DNA of 63,877 nucleotides from an uncultured Clostridia bacterium (GTDB taxonomy: Bacteria > Bacillota > Clostridia > Oscillospirales > Acutalibacteraceae). Positions within the stretch are counted from its first letter, which is position 1; each line of letters starts with the position of its first letter. Shown here one piece after another: positions 49,616-61,400 of the stretch. The notes below the pieces were generated by a model. The model made no database searches and was not told the origin of the DNA. It saw only the letters and a program-made list of their open reading frames with translations. The stretch covers positions 1-63,877 of the forward strand of contig CAMVTS010000004.1 in NCBI GenBank assembly GCA_947170465.1, written 5' to 3'. The translations under genes and the position numbers were made by a program.

Positions 49616-50068
49616 TTACCGTGCTCCCAGCGAGCCCTGAAAAACGTGTTCGGCAGATGATACAGCGGTTCCCTTTTCATCCAGAATGATAATAGCCGCG
49701 TCATTTTCCGACGCGTCATTCCGGAAATGAACCGTGTTGTTATTGCTCAGGACGATATCGTTTGCCGCGTAGTACGCGTGACGGACGTCAATTATCCTGA
49801 TAATGTATGCTTCTCCGTACTGAATGGTGCCGCTCTGCTGTTCGCCGGCTTTCACTTTGGAAAAGGTCGGCGCTCCCCAGACGGTTGTTTTCAGATTTTG
49901 GGCTGTCTGCGGCAAAATCCAGATATCCGCTTCTTCCACATCATTGCGCACAGTGACGGAAATGCTTTTGGTTTCAGTCTTCACATCAGATTCTCCTCGC
50001 TCCGGCTGACAGGAACAGAACAGCAAACACAAAATGGCGATTACCGGGATGAACAATACCTTTTTCAT
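49616..50068 (-). CDS. Small putative lipoprotein
   Basis: 150 residues. Signal sequence KKVLFIPVIAILCLLFCSC with a lipobox-like Cys at residue 20. The mature domain is beta-rich (SVTVRNDVEEADIWILPQTA, GTIQYGEAYIIRIIDVRHAY) and resembles periplasmic/extracellular small-protein folds without a known name. AGGTG lies 6 nt before ATG 50068. It lies 12 nt ahead of the VYAGP protein gene in the same operon. Confidence 0.6.
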   Translation of the reverse strand: MKKVLFIPVIAILCLLFCSCQPERGESDVKTETKSISVTVRNDVEEADIWILPQTAQNLKTTVWGAPTFSKVKAGEQQSGTIQYGEAYIIRIIDVRHAYYAANDIVLSNNNTVHFRNDASENDAAIIILDEKGTAVSSAEHVFQGSLGAR

Positions 50069-50100
50069 GCTATTCACCTCGTCGGTGTTTTCTCGCTTCA

Positions 50101-50754
50101 TTATTTTTTCAATGTCTTTGGCTTGCCGATGTTGTACACCAGCCGCGTCACGATTACCAGCACAATCTCCTGAACGGTCAGCAGAATGGCGGCGATATAC
50201 CACATGCCGCTGTCATTGAAATGGTACAAATCACGCCAGCCGCCGTTTGCTTCTCCGACGACAGTCACCATGACAAAATAAACGACCGCGTAAATCACAC
50301 AGGGAATATGCGCAAGCTGCGCTTCTCCAAAGCCGAGCCTCTCCCCTGTTTCAAAAAAGCACAGAGAGACAAACGCCATGACAGGCGCTCCTAAGTGCAT
50401 GTGAAAAAAGGTATTGCCGAAGATGAAGCCAAAGCCAAACCTCGGCGCGAGGTAAAGCAGGCAGGTCATCAGCACAATCATCACGGCTACCACGCCGGCA
50501 AATTTGAAGAGGATGGCAGGCTTTGGAATGGCGGTGCGTTTGCCGCGAAGAATCTGAATATCATACAGGACAACAACGATTCCGGCCAGGGCGGCAAGAA
50601 TATTGGAGTCAGTCGTGAAGTAATAAAAGATTTCCTGATTGGTGCGAATCAAAAAGTTTTTCGTGAAAAAATAGGAAATGACCACGCCGGTGGTAATCAG
50701 TGCCATCAGCAGATTGATGATAATGGAAACCACCGCTTTTGTTTTGACAGACAT
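50101..50754 (-). CDS. Pr6Pr/FAR-17a-like six-helix membrane protein
   Basis: 217 residues, six predicted membrane helices. The YYFTTDSNILAALAG segment near 44 and NTFFHMHLGAPVMAFVSLCF near 115 match the Pr6Pr (FAR-17a/AIG1-like) family, whose bacterial role is unknown. ATG 50754 has GGGGAGG upstream; a longer frame is not supported. First gene of the operon leading to the lipoprotein, VYAGP protein and radical SAM enzyme; 32 nt separate it from the lipoprotein gene. Confidence 0.7.
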   Translation of the reverse strand: MSVKTKAVVSIIINLLMALITTGVVISYFFTKNFLIRTNQEIFYYFTTDSNILAALAGIVVVLYDIQILRGKRTAIPKPAILFKFAGVVAVMIVLMTCLLYLAPRFGFGFIFGNTFFHMHLGAPVMAFVSLCFFETGERLGFGEAQLAHIPCVIYAVVYFVMVTVVGEANGGWRDLYHFNDSGMWYIAAILLTVQEIVLVIVTRLVYNIGKPKTLKK

Positions 50755-50830
50755 ACGGATACCTCCCCTTTCTTGGCTGATTTTATTATACAGGAAATCA
50801 CTGTTATTTTCAAGACCGCTTTTGCTCAAA

Positions 50831-51319
50831 AGGGCTATTGCCACGCAATAGCCCTCAGACTGTAGAAAAAGTCCAAATGTGATTTGTTCAGGACAACGTT
50901 TGACAAAGAGAAAGCCTTCCCCCGAGGGGAAGGTGGCACAATGCCTTTTATCAGGTTTTCCAAAATAAGATGGTATGGAACCGATGAAAGTCGGTAAACA
51001 GCAAAGCAGATTGGCATTGTGACGGATGAGGGCAAGCGAACTTTTCCTCTATATGACGAAGCATACCACAAGGAATGCGCAGCCTGACAAGATGAAACGG
51101 AACACGCACCCTTAATATCTGACAATCTGCGGCAGGACAGGTTCGCTTGCCCTCATCCGTCACGGCACCTCATCAATAGCAATAAAATCAACGCTTGTTT
51201 TGGTGCCGCGACACCTTCCCCTCGGGGGAAGGCTTCAAAACGGTATAAAATTTTACCATCATCGAAAGACAAACGGTAGTTTTTCGACAAACTAAGGGCT
51301 ATTGCCACGCAATAGCCCT
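50831..51319. mobile_element. 439-bp palindromic repeat element, copy 2, with 25-nt hairpin direct repeats
   Basis: The element (50856-51294) has the same length, ends (CAGACTGTAG ... TTTTCGACAA) and inverted arms as copy 1 at 18151-18589. Differences concentrate in one patch (about 51056-51116). It is bracketed by a perfect 25-nt hairpin repeat (50831-50855 and 51295-51319; stem AGGGCTATTG/CAATAGCCCT, loop CCACG), which is unrelated in sequence to the hairpin at copy 1. It separates the dockerin protein gene from the operon beginning at 50754, in the same orientation relative to flanking genes as copy 1. Confidence 0.82.
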
Positions 51320-51334
51320 TTTCCTGTTCCTGAA

Positions 51335-54300
51335 TTAAACGGTCGGCTGACCGATGGGATAGTCCACGTCCATTTCAGCGATATAATACTGAATCAGCGT
51401 TGCGTCGGTGACGTCGACCTTGCCGTCGCCGTTCACGTCTGCCGCCTGATTGTTGAAGGACTCCGCGTCCATTTCAGCGATAAACTGCTGAATCGCGGTG
51501 ACGTCCGCAATCGTGACGGAGCCGTCGCCGTCAGCGTCGCCGAGCACATATGTCCCGCCGGTATAGGGAGGAACAATCTTCGGAATGAAGTCCTTGCCGC
51601 CTTCACCGTCGATACCCTGCTTCTTGCCAAGCTGTCCCAGCTCGACATACAGGGATTCCGGCTCAACCGCGATGCCGGTGTAGCTGCCGGTCAGGTGCAG
51701 CTCAGGCTTGTCGGCGAGCGTGGCGTTCCAGATATCCACGGAGCCGGTCGCGCAGTTTTTCGCCATCAGGGAATAGTAGTTGTTGTCGGGATTGGCGATG
51801 AACTGCTCCATCATCGCGAATTCGTCTGCGGTGATTTCGACGGTGTAGCAGTTGTTCGGAAGCTGGGAATCGCTTCTTCTGAACTGGTTGTATGCCTCGC
51901 GGTTGATATCCAGACCGCCCTCGGAATGACCGTTGGCAGGATTGTGGCCGGTGGCTCTGGACTCCTTGACAATCCGCGCGAGCGTTGCGGCAAAGCTGTC
52001 AAACGCGGATACGCCGTCAAAGTTCTCGCCTTCGGCGTAGTTGTTAATCTGGCGAATCAGCTCCTGCGCGTCCTCGCTGGAGGAAATGTCGCTGTTCTTC
52101 AGGGCGTTGGCAATTGTGACGAGATTGGTGGATTCGTATCCGTAGTTGGAAATCGTAATGCTCTCGCCCTTCGTGAGAGAAATCGTTTGGGCAGGCGTTT
52201 CAGCGCCGTTGTGGTACGGGTCAAAATAAGACTCACGGTCGGTCAGACCAAGCTCGTTATCGTTATAGAGCGCCGGGTCGGAGGTGTATTTTTCGGGATG
52301 CGCGTCATAGTCGTGCATCAGGTTGATGTATTTTTCGTTGGGCTTGAAATAGTTGTAATAGCTGACGTTGAGGTCGGTATCCTCATAGGTGGTAAAGCAG
52401 ACGAAGCCGTGCGCGACAAGCTGTGCCTTGACAATCGGACGGGCGGAGATGGTCAGCTTGCCGACAATGCGGTCGCCCTGATAATCGCCGAGAACCACTC
52501 TCGTCTGCGCGTAAACCTTGTGACCGGAGGAACCGGCGTAGGCGGTAACGTAAGCAACCGCGCCTTCTGCGGGAATATCGCCGGTAACGCTCAGCAGACC
52601 TTTGCTGTCAACCGCGACAAGAGAATTGGAAGAGGTGTATTCCACACCGGTATCATAAGGAGTAAAGAAGCCGCGCAGACCGTCATAGGCAACCTTCGCG
52701 CTGAGCTGATAGGTTTCGCCGCTGTTGCTGAGCTTGATTTCCTTGGGCATATTCTTGATGAGCGCCTTGGTAAAGGCCGCCTTGATGTCGAGGTCTTGAT
52801 CCGCAATCATCTGCTCGCCGTATCTGACGGGCTCGCCGTTGCACTCGACGGTGTAGAGCGCCTTGCTGTCGTCATAGGTGGGCTGAATGGTGATGACGGA
52901 GCCCTTTTTGACAAGGGTGCCGGATTTGGAAACCGTGACCTTTTCGCCGTCGTCTCCGTACTGCGCGACAAGCGCGTAGCTGTCCTGCGCGTCATCGTTG
53001 AAGCGGATTTCCGCAACATCGTCGCGTGAAGTGTACACGTCTACGGTGAACGGTACGCCGATATTCGGATTATCCTGCGCGCAAGCCCAGAGAATCGCCG
53101 TGCCTTCCTTTTCCGCCCTGGCTATTTTGCCGTCGACGGAGAGAACGCTGTCGTTGTCAACCGGTATTTTCCATACAACATCGTCATTGAGTATAGCGCC
53201 GTTGCCGGCTTTCAGCTCAATAAAATCCTCCGCGTTCAGCTCGTCGCCGACAAATGCCTGAATGGCATTATCCTTCTTTGCCTCGGCAACCGCCTTGGTA
53301 TAGGTGACGGTGAGGCTGGCGTAGCGAGCCGGCATGTCAACACGGTAGGCGGACTGTTCTTCGTCATAATCGCCGCAGGGAGCGCCGTTGAGCTGAATGG
53401 ACTGCAGTACCTCGTCCGCCGCGTCCGCTTTCATGGAGGACTTGACGTAGATGGCGGTGCCGGCTTTGACGGTTGCCGAATCGCCGACGGCGACCTTCTG
53501 ACCGTCATTCAGATAGTAAATTTCGGTTTCGGCATTGTCGCCGTTGACAATCTTGGTGCGCAGCAGACTCTGAGCGCCCTCGCTGCTGCCGACTACCTTC
53601 ACGAAAACCGGCAGGGCTTCCGCACAGAAGCTGACCGTGTTTTCATTGAAATCACTCGGAAGAACGTTGCCCTCCGCGTCGGTAACATAGTAATCGTTAT
53701 CCTCAGCGTAGGCAATCGGCATGGAGAACCATACGCCGTTTTCGGGCACGTTGTCATGATTGATATAAACGGTTTCGCCGTTGATAGTAAATTCAATGCC
53801 GCCGACAGCGGTAACGTCGTCCTCCTTGTCCGAAAGGATATTCACGCCGATTTCCTGCTTGTCAACATGGTAAGGAAGGGCGCGTCCTGCTTTCGCGGCA
53901 GCTACCAGCGCGGTCATATCGGTTTTATCGGCGTCAATGACGATATCGTCGTTTTCGTAAACGTAGGTGACGGGAGCGACCGCCTTGGGAGCGGAAACAT
54001 ATACCCAGCCGGTGTCGTCCTGATAGCCGGCGCCCGGCTCCGCAACGCCCTCGGCGTTATTGAGATAGTAACCGGGCAGACGGTTGACCATGCTCTGTCT
54101 GACGCCCTTGGGCGCGTCGATGATGGAAAGGATTCCGCTGCCGGTGGAGGTCAGCTTGTAAGCGGTGTCCTCGCCGTTTCTGGTGCCGACCGAGGCGTTC
54201 CACGCGTTGAGCGCGACGGTAGCGCAGCTGTTTTTGAGAATGGAGAACTTGTTGAGATTGCCGCCTAAGCTCGCAACTGCCTTGGCGAGCTGATTTCTGG

Positions 54301-55183
54301 TGATGTCCATATCGTAGGTGACGTTCTCGTACTGATCCCATTCGAGCTTCTGGTTGTAGAGCTCGCGGTTGAAGCACACGCCGCCTTCGACCACGCCGTC
54401 AATCGCCTTGTTGTAGTCAACGCCGATTTCGTCAAAGACTGCCTTCAGACGGGCAAGGGCTTCATCGGCGGAAATCCTGCCGGTGTTGACCAGACCGAAG
54501 ATGGCTTCGATAACGGCTGACTTTCCGGCGGTTTCAATGCTCTTCCAGGCGCTGCTGTTCCTGATGGAGCCAAGCGCCGCCTGCGGAACGGACATATCAA
54601 AATCACGGTACATGCCGATGGTGACAATCTCGCCTCTGTTGAGGGTGACGGACTTCATTTCCTTGTTAAAGGTAAAGTAATCGTCGGTGAGATTGCCGGT
54701 GTGGTTGGAGCCGTTGGCGATATCCTCGCGGATGTCGTCATAGTACTGATTGGAAATCTCATAGCCTGCATAGAGGTCGTCCACGCGGATTTCAACGCCG
54801 TCCTGATAGGAGGTGAACAGCAGATAGACGTGACCGTCATAGAACTGCATGGAATCGTTGAAACGCGCCAGCAGCTTGAGGTTGCCGACCACCTCGGAGC
54901 CGTCGTCATAATCCGCGACGGTGACGGTGGTTTCCGTTTCGCCGTCGGAAATGGTGACAGTGCCGGGCTTGAGCGCGTTCAGGCTGCCGTTGTCATCTAC
55001 CCACGCGACAGAGGCGTCGGTGGAGGTACAGGCGGTTCCTGCCGGAACAAAGTCCGTGATGACGTCGCCCTCTGTCATGTTCAGCGCTGTCTCAGCCGCG
55101 AACGCCGTCAGCGGAACGCAGCCGATGAGCAAAACAAGGCAGAGAAACAGCGACAATACTTTGAATATGGATCTGTGTTTCAT
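51335..55183 (-). CDS. Secreted dockerin protein with duplicated permuted papain-like domains
   Basis: 1282 residues. Signal peptide 1-29 (cleavage near AFA-AET). Two copies of one domain lie at about 95-330 and 905-1155. Both begin with a VGNL/VGKL strand and share a His eight residues before a Tyr (HVYLLFTSY; HGFVCFTTY), a GG-x2-NRE-YNQ segment, and a late Cys in SCATVALNAWNA / NCATGSVDIWNA. His first and Asn-Cys last is the order of circularly permuted NlpC/P60 (LRAT/YiiX-like) hydrolases. Between them are Ig-like/Big-type segments. A type I dockerin (GDADGDGSVT, DVNGDGKVD) fills about 1213-1275. ATG 55183 follows AGGAGT. Substrate unknown. Confidence 0.75.
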   Translation of the reverse strand: MKHRSIFKVLSLFLCLVLLIGCVPLTAFAAETALNMTEGDVITDFVPAGTACTSTDASVAWVDDNGSLNALKPGTVTISDGETETTVTVADYDDGSEVVGNLKLLARFNDSMQFYDGHVYLLFTSYQDGVEIRVDDLYAGYEISNQYYDDIREDIANGSNHTGNLTDDYFTFNKEMKSVTLNRGEIVTIGMYRDFDMSVPQAALGSIRNSSAWKSIETAGKSAVIEAIFGLVNTGRISADEALARLKAVFDEIGVDYNKAIDGVVEGGVCFNRELYNQKLEWDQYENVTYDMDITRNQLAKAVASLGGNLNKFSILKNSCATVALNAWNASVGTRNGEDTAYKLTSTGSGILSIIDAPKGVRQSMVNRLPGYYLNNAEGVAEPGAGYQDDTGWVYVSAPKAVAPVTYVYENDDIVIDADKTDMTALVAAAKAGRALPYHVDKQEIGVNILSDKEDDVTAVGGIEFTINGETVYINHDNVPENGVWFSMPIAYAEDNDYYVTDAEGNVLPSDFNENTVSFCAEALPVFVKVVGSSEGAQSLLRTKIVNGDNAETEIYYLNDGQKVAVGDSATVKAGTAIYVKSSMKADAADEVLQSIQLNGAPCGDYDEEQSAYRVDMPARYASLTVTYTKAVAEAKKDNAIQAFVGDELNAEDFIELKAGNGAILNDDVVWKIPVDNDSVLSVDGKIARAEKEGTAILWACAQDNPNIGVPFTVDVYTSRDDVAEIRFNDDAQDSYALVAQYGDDGEKVTVSKSGTLVKKGSVITIQPTYDDSKALYTVECNGEPVRYGEQMIADQDLDIKAAFTKALIKNMPKEIKLSNSGETYQLSAKVAYDGLRGFFTPYDTGVEYTSSNSLVAVDSKGLLSVTGDIPAEGAVAYVTAYAGSSGHKVYAQTRVVLGDYQGDRIVGKLTISARPIVKAQLVAHGFVCFTTYEDTDLNVSYYNYFKPNEKYINLMHDYDAHPEKYTSDPALYNDNELGLTDRESYFDPYHNGAETPAQTISLTKGESITISNYGYESTNLVTIANALKNSDISSSEDAQELIRQINNYAEGENFDGVSAFDSFAATLARIVKESRATGHNPANGHSEGGLDINREAYNQFRRSDSQLPNNCYTVEITADEFAMMEQFIANPDNNYYSLMAKNCATGSVDIWNATLADKPELHLTGSYTGIAVEPESLYVELGQLGKKQGIDGEGGKDFIPKIVPPYTGGTYVLGDADGDGSVTIADVTAIQQFIAEMDAESFNNQAADVNGDGKVDVTDATLIQYYIAEMDVDYPIGQPTV

Positions 55184-55215
55184 GTTGCATCTACTCCTGT
55201 ATTTTGTTTTCATCT

Positions 55216-55245
55216 ATTATAACATAATTTATTCCGGTTTTTCAA
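55216..55245 (-). promoter_or_regulatory. Promoter of the 1282-aa dockerin protein gene
   Basis: On the minus strand TTGAAA, 18 nt, then TATAAT, about 32 nt before the ATG. It is divergent from the promoter at 55349-55377. Confidence 0.75.
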
Positions 55246-55348
55246 TCCTTTTGTGCTTAAAAACCGATAAAGAAACACTACCGTTTTTTTATATATACAG
55301 CAAAACCGTTTTGATGGGAATTGTTTGACGTTTTTAACACATTTTTTC

Positions 55349-55377
55349 TTGCGGATTAATAAAAATTATGGTATTAT
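55349..55377 (+). promoter_or_regulatory. Promoter of the 2401-aa dockerin protein gene
   Basis: TTGCGG, 17 nt, then TATTAT, about 50 nt before the ATG at 55429. Confidence 0.65.
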
Positions 55378-55428
55378 TACGTTAGAATGGTGAAGTACTT
55401 TTCACCGAAAAATAAAGGAGGCAACTGC

Positions 55429-58400
55429 ATGAAAAGGGTAATCAAATCTTCATTGTCGCTGTTGATGTGCGCCGTGATGCTTTGCGGCATCATTCCGACG
55501 GCTTACGCCGCAAACGGCGACACGCGCCTTTACAGCCGTCTGGCGGATTTGACGGAGCTGGAAGCCCAATATCTGTCCGACAGCGAGGAACGCGCTGTGC
55601 AATACCCGAACGGCGCGATGATGATTGTTGAAACATCCGCCGAGTTTGAAATGAACAAGACCTACGCGATTGACGTTTTCCGTCAGGGCGGCACCAAGGG
55701 CGAGGCGAGCGTCAAGCTCTCGACCGTCGACCTTTCCGCCGGTTACGGCGAAGCGTATCGCCTGTATCTCTCCGACAGCCTGAAGGAGCCTGCCGTCAAG
55801 GGCGACAAGCAGCTCTATTATTACGAGACGGGCGTGCCCTATGTCGCGCGTCTGACCGAGCAGGAAACCTACTACATGACGCAGGACAACGTTGACGACC
55901 TCGACGCGGCAAAACAGGACGCGTCCGACATCAACGATTTTTCCGCGGACAGCATGCCCCATTCCACCGAGAGCGTGCTGACCTTTGCGGCGGGCGAGAA
56001 CAAAAAGACCGTCTATGTGGAGATTCTCAAGCCCGAAGCCGTCACCGACGACCTCGAATTTATGCTGGTGCTGTCCGAGCCGGAGAACTGCTCCATCAGC
56101 GCGTCCACCTCCGGCATGTACAAAATCAGCGAAAAACGCGAGAAGCCCAAAGCGGAGCTGGAGCCGGTTTCGTCCACGGTCAATCCGGAGAGCGGCGAAG
56201 CGTACATCTCCGTCAAGCGCAGCGGCAACCTCGGCGGCTATGACAGCTTCCGCCTGACAACCCGGTCCGGCACCGCCAAAGCGGAGGAGGACTATGTTGC
56301 CGTCGCGCAGGATTTGCGCTTTATCCCGAATCTTTCCGAGATTAAAGTGCCTGTCACGATTCTTGACGGCGCGCAGGACGGCGAGAGCTTTACAGCGGAG
56401 CTTTCCGATTTGTCCGATAACGCCGTTGCCAAAAACACCGCCGCCACCGTTACCTTTGACAAATCAAAGGCGGTTGAGCCGGTCGGCGAGGAAGCCAAGA
56501 AGTACGTCACGTCCTTCACCTTCAAAACCAACAGCAGCCGCAGCTATGAATATGTTGACGTCAGCAAGTTCAAGGGCGCTTCCTGTCTGAGCGACTGGAG
56601 TGACGCGACCGTCGGCATGGACGGCAGCTATCTCAAAATTGGCTATTCCAACGGCTGGTCAACCAGAAACCATGCGGTTGACGCGGTTTCGCCGGAGGCG
56701 ATAGACTTTACCGGCGTCAAGGATATCTATCTTTGCTACGACCACAAAACCGGCTCCACCGCCTGGGACGACGGCGCGGTTGTCCTTTCCGGCTCCGATC
56801 CGCTCAGCGACGGCGACCGGGAATGCGGCTGGATGAACAGCAAGTCCAACTGCGACCACTGGGGCATGGGCAACGTCGGCTCCGACCATATCACCCGTAC
56901 CATGTCGATTTCCGACCGCTCCAAGCAGTATATCTACCTCGTCGCGCACAAGGGCGGCTTCATGGGCTCCTGCTATGTGCGCTTCCACAACTACAACGGC
57001 AACGCGAACTGCGCCATGCGCCTGAATTTGCAGGATTACGACGTCAGCATTGTCGATCCCGAGCCGGTTCAGCTGTTCAAGAACGGCAAACTGGAGTCTG
57101 TCAAAGCGATCACCGACGCGCAGTTCACCGACCCCAACAAGGACACCGCCAACTATACCACCCGCGCGACCTTCTACCGCAACGACACCACTGCCTTCAA
57201 GGCGGCGGTTGACTCTCAGTTCGGCAAGGCGACGCTCAAGGGCGTGTACATGGTAGACCCCGACAACCACAGCAAGCGTTCTTCGCTGATTTCGCTCATC
57301 GAAGGTCAGCTGAAGCTCTCGCCGGAGATGCTGAGAAGCAATTCCAACTTTATTTTCAATAACAAAATATATCTCCAGCCTTACTATGAGTTTGACACCG
57401 TTGATTTTACCGTGGAGAGCTACGAGGATACCGCCACCGGCGTGAAGTTTACCGTTGACGACCAGAATCACAAGGGCACCTTTACCGTCGGCGGTCAGGA
57501 ATACGGCACGCTCAGCTGGAGCTATGACGACAGCCGCAGCCGTTATTACGACGGCGACGAGGTGAAGTTCACCTTCCGGCCCGGCGCTGCCGGCACGGAC
57601 AATTCCGTCGCGCTGGAATACCGCAGCGCGGATATCAAGAGCGACCTGCCGTCGGCGCAGTGGTACAAGACCGGCACCGGCAAAAATGAAACCAATGTGA
57701 CGGTCAAGAACCGCTACTTCTCCGTGAAGCCCTACATTCTCGCGACCACCGCCAAGACGCGCCTGATTGTCAAGACCCCCGACAAGGGCGGCTTTATCTC
57801 CAAGGACACCAAGTACGCGGCAAAGAACAGCGACGGTTCGGTAACGGTCACGGGCTTCAAAACCGACAAGCTCGATTACAGCTTTGAAAACGCCTCCGCC
57901 GGAACACGCCTTGACTTTACCGCCCAGCCGTCCAAGAGCTTCTACAGCGTATGGCGCTATACCGACGCCGTGACGCACAAGGCGGTCACCCTTCGCGGCG
58001 ACAGCTTCTACTTTGTGGTGCAGAACGCCACCAATATCAACGACAACACCGTCACGCTGTCATTTGAGCCTTACAGCAGCGGCGGCGCTGACGACGTGAC
58101 GCGCGTCAAGGTGCACGGCAAGCTGCTCGTGCCCGACAGCACCATTCTGCACCCGGCAACCGCCTCGACCACCCTGAAGCAGCCGGCTGCCAACGCGACC
58201 GTTTATATGGACGGCTTTGTCGGTCAGACCGATTCCAACGGCCAGTTCACGCTCAAGGACGCCAATGATAAGGAAGCCACGGTGCCGTTTGGCAGCGATG
58301 TGTCCAGCGGCGACAGCTCTCCCGGAAGCGAGGTACACCGCGCGCTGATTCTGTACAACGGCAACTTCTATATCAGCGACGTCACCCTGACGGTTACGCC

Positions 58401-61400
58401 CAGCTCCCAGTGGGACGCAAAACCGGAGATTACCATCAACACCGCCACCAACCTCGGCGTTCAGCCCAAGAGCGCAACCGCCTACAGCGCCGACGCCGGT
58501 ACCTACGGCGATACCATCACGCTGGTCACCTCGCGTTCCGTGCGCTTTGCGGTTGACTTTGACGCGCGCAATATCAGCGCCGACAAGCCTGTCAACCTCG
58601 CGCGCTGGATTTTCGTCGGCAGCAACGGCATAGAGCGCAGCACCACCGAGATGCCGGTGGACAAGGGCTCCACTACCGCTTATCTCGACGCGGTTGTCGC
58701 CGAGAAAGCCAAGCAGGGCGACAGCCTGTTTGTTGAGTTCTACAACAAGGACGCAGACAGCTCCGCCAACGAAAAAAGAACCTTCTACGGCCGTTTTGAG
58801 GTCGGCTACCACTTCGTCAACGCCAATGTCGAAAAGGTCATGAGCTACATGCCCGACATCGGCTACTATGACGACGACTCCCACAAAGGCGACGCCGTCG
58901 GCGCGCATTACAGCAAGATACCCGACTCGCCGGCGCTCGGTCCGGTCAGCCCGCTGTTCTCCATCTTCGGCTTTTTGCCGGTTTACAGCGACGCCGCCAC
59001 CGGTCAGAAGGATCAGAAAACCGGCAAGGATTTGTACTGCCTGGAAATCGGCGTGCAGCTCAGCGTTGCCAAAACCGATACCAGGGACAAGGACGGCAAA
59101 TGGAGCGCGTCAAGCGTAGCCAAGCAGTACGAAAAGCTCGCCGGTATCATCAACAAATCTCCCGGCGAGCTGGCGCAGGGCTTGCAGACCTCCACCAAGA
59201 TTTCCCTGACCGTCACCTTTGCCTATCAGCTCGAATACTACACCGCCGACGGCGGCTCCAGACACTATACCGCCAGCCTGTTCCTCCTCGGCGGCAAAAT
59301 CGGCGTGAAAATTTCGATTCCGTTCACGATTGTGGCGATTCCGTGCTTTGTCTACTTCGACATCTCCGCCGACAACATCGGCTACCTCGTCCACATGCCC
59401 AACGACAAGACCGAGGGTTACTGGACAAACCGCATGCTCGACGACAGCTATTACTACGATACCCACGGCGAGTTTACCCAGAAATTCGTGATAAAATTCG
59501 GCGTCGGCGTCGGCTTTGACGGACTCGCCTCCATCGGCGGCCACGTCGATTTCGGTCTGGTTTCGCGCATCAGCGGCACCACCCACGGCAAAATGACCTG
59601 CTCCGTCAGCGGCGGCGTTACTGCGGAGCTGCTCTTCCTCAAGGTTGACAAAACCTGGAAAATCACGGAGAAAGTCCTGCTGGACACCGACGCGAAGCTG
59701 TCCTCCGTCGCCGAAAATCTCCTCGGCGCACAGAATGATGACCTGCTCGGCAGCACAAAGCTCGGCGACATGCAGCTCGCCCGGGCTTCCGGCATCTATG
59801 ACGCTTCCGTGGTTGCCGGCAAGCAAGCGGAGCTTGTCGGAACGGACGGCAAGGCGTTCGCCGAAAAAGAGGTTTACATCGAAGAAAACGCCTCCGATAT
59901 GAAGCCCGTCATCGGCAAAATCTCCGACACCCGTTACATGATTGCCAACATTCTCGACGACGAAAGAGAGATGATGTGCCTGCGCGCGTTTATCTATGAC
60001 GCCGAGAAGGGAGAAGTCATTGAAAAAATCAATCCTGTCGGTCTTATCAACAAGATTGATACACTGACGCAGGACGAGAAAACAACGCTTTCCAGAAGCG
60101 AGGATCTGGTTGCGGATATTGATATCATTGACTGCGGCGACCAACTGCTGCTCCTGTGGGAAGGCTGCGCGATGAATTATGCCGAGGGCGTCAGCGTTTC
60201 AAACTTCCTGAAATCCGTCAGAGTGATGGGCGCGCTCTATGACAAAAAGACCGGTCAATTCACCGATTTCAGCGTGATAGAAGCCAACGGCGGCAGACTC
60301 CCCGACAAAATCCACGGCGTTTACAATCCCGAAACCGGCACGGTGCACGTGTTCTTCCAGAGCATTGACGTCGAAGGCGTGAACGATGAAACCACGCTCA
60401 GAGAGCTGAACAAACGCCCCATCAGCATCGGTACGGCAAGCACCTCCGTCAAGGGCGGCAAGCTCAGCTTTTCCAAGGCGTCTCAGCTTGAAACAAAGGG
60501 CAAGACGGTTTCCGATTTCTCCGTCACCACCGGCGGCGGCAAGGTGCTGCTCTCCTACGTTTCCGGCGAGAACAACACCCGCATCGTGGAGCAATCCCTG
60601 ACCGAAAAGGAATATGACAAAACCAAATACGGCACCAAAAATCTGATGGTGCTCAACCGCTACAGCACCAATGAAAAAGGCGAACTGACAGCGGAATCCT
60701 CTCTGGACATCGCCGACGAGGCGCATGTCACCGCTAATCCGGAATTTGTCACCCTGAGCTACAAGGGCAATACCAACACCCTGCTTTTCTACAAGTGCAA
60801 CGGCAGATACGGCTACCAGAATGTGGACGACCTCTATCTGCAGTGCGAGCATTTCGGCTGGAAGAACGCGATTCCCGCCGAAATGATGAATCCGGCGTAT
60901 ATCACCATTGACGAGGATCACACCGTCGGCGAGGATTTGACGGTCTATCCCGGCGACGACGGCTCGCTCTACGCGCTCTGGACGCTCTCCGAGGGCGACC
61001 AGCAGCAAATCTGGGGACGTCAGTTTGAGGTGGACGAAATTGCCGAAGAAAACACGGTTGTCAAGACGGACGACAAGAAGGAAGTGCTCTACAACGCCGA
61101 CGGCTCACCCCAGACAGAGCAGCTCAGCAAGCCTACCCATATCCTGCGCGGCTACTGGGGCAACAAGGTGCGGCTGACTACCGGCGGTCTCAAAACCGAC
61201 AGCATCAGCACCGGCTTCTATAAAGGCACATTCGACGCGATTGTCAGCGGCAAAAACCAGCTTCTCGGCGCCTATGAGGTCTTTGACTACGACTTCGGCG
61301 ACAAGGAAGAGGGCACTGAAATGCTGCGCGTCAACAACCGTTTCGCCATCTCCGAATTCAACCTCAGCCCCCTGTACGAAGCCTGCGAGGACGAGGAAGA

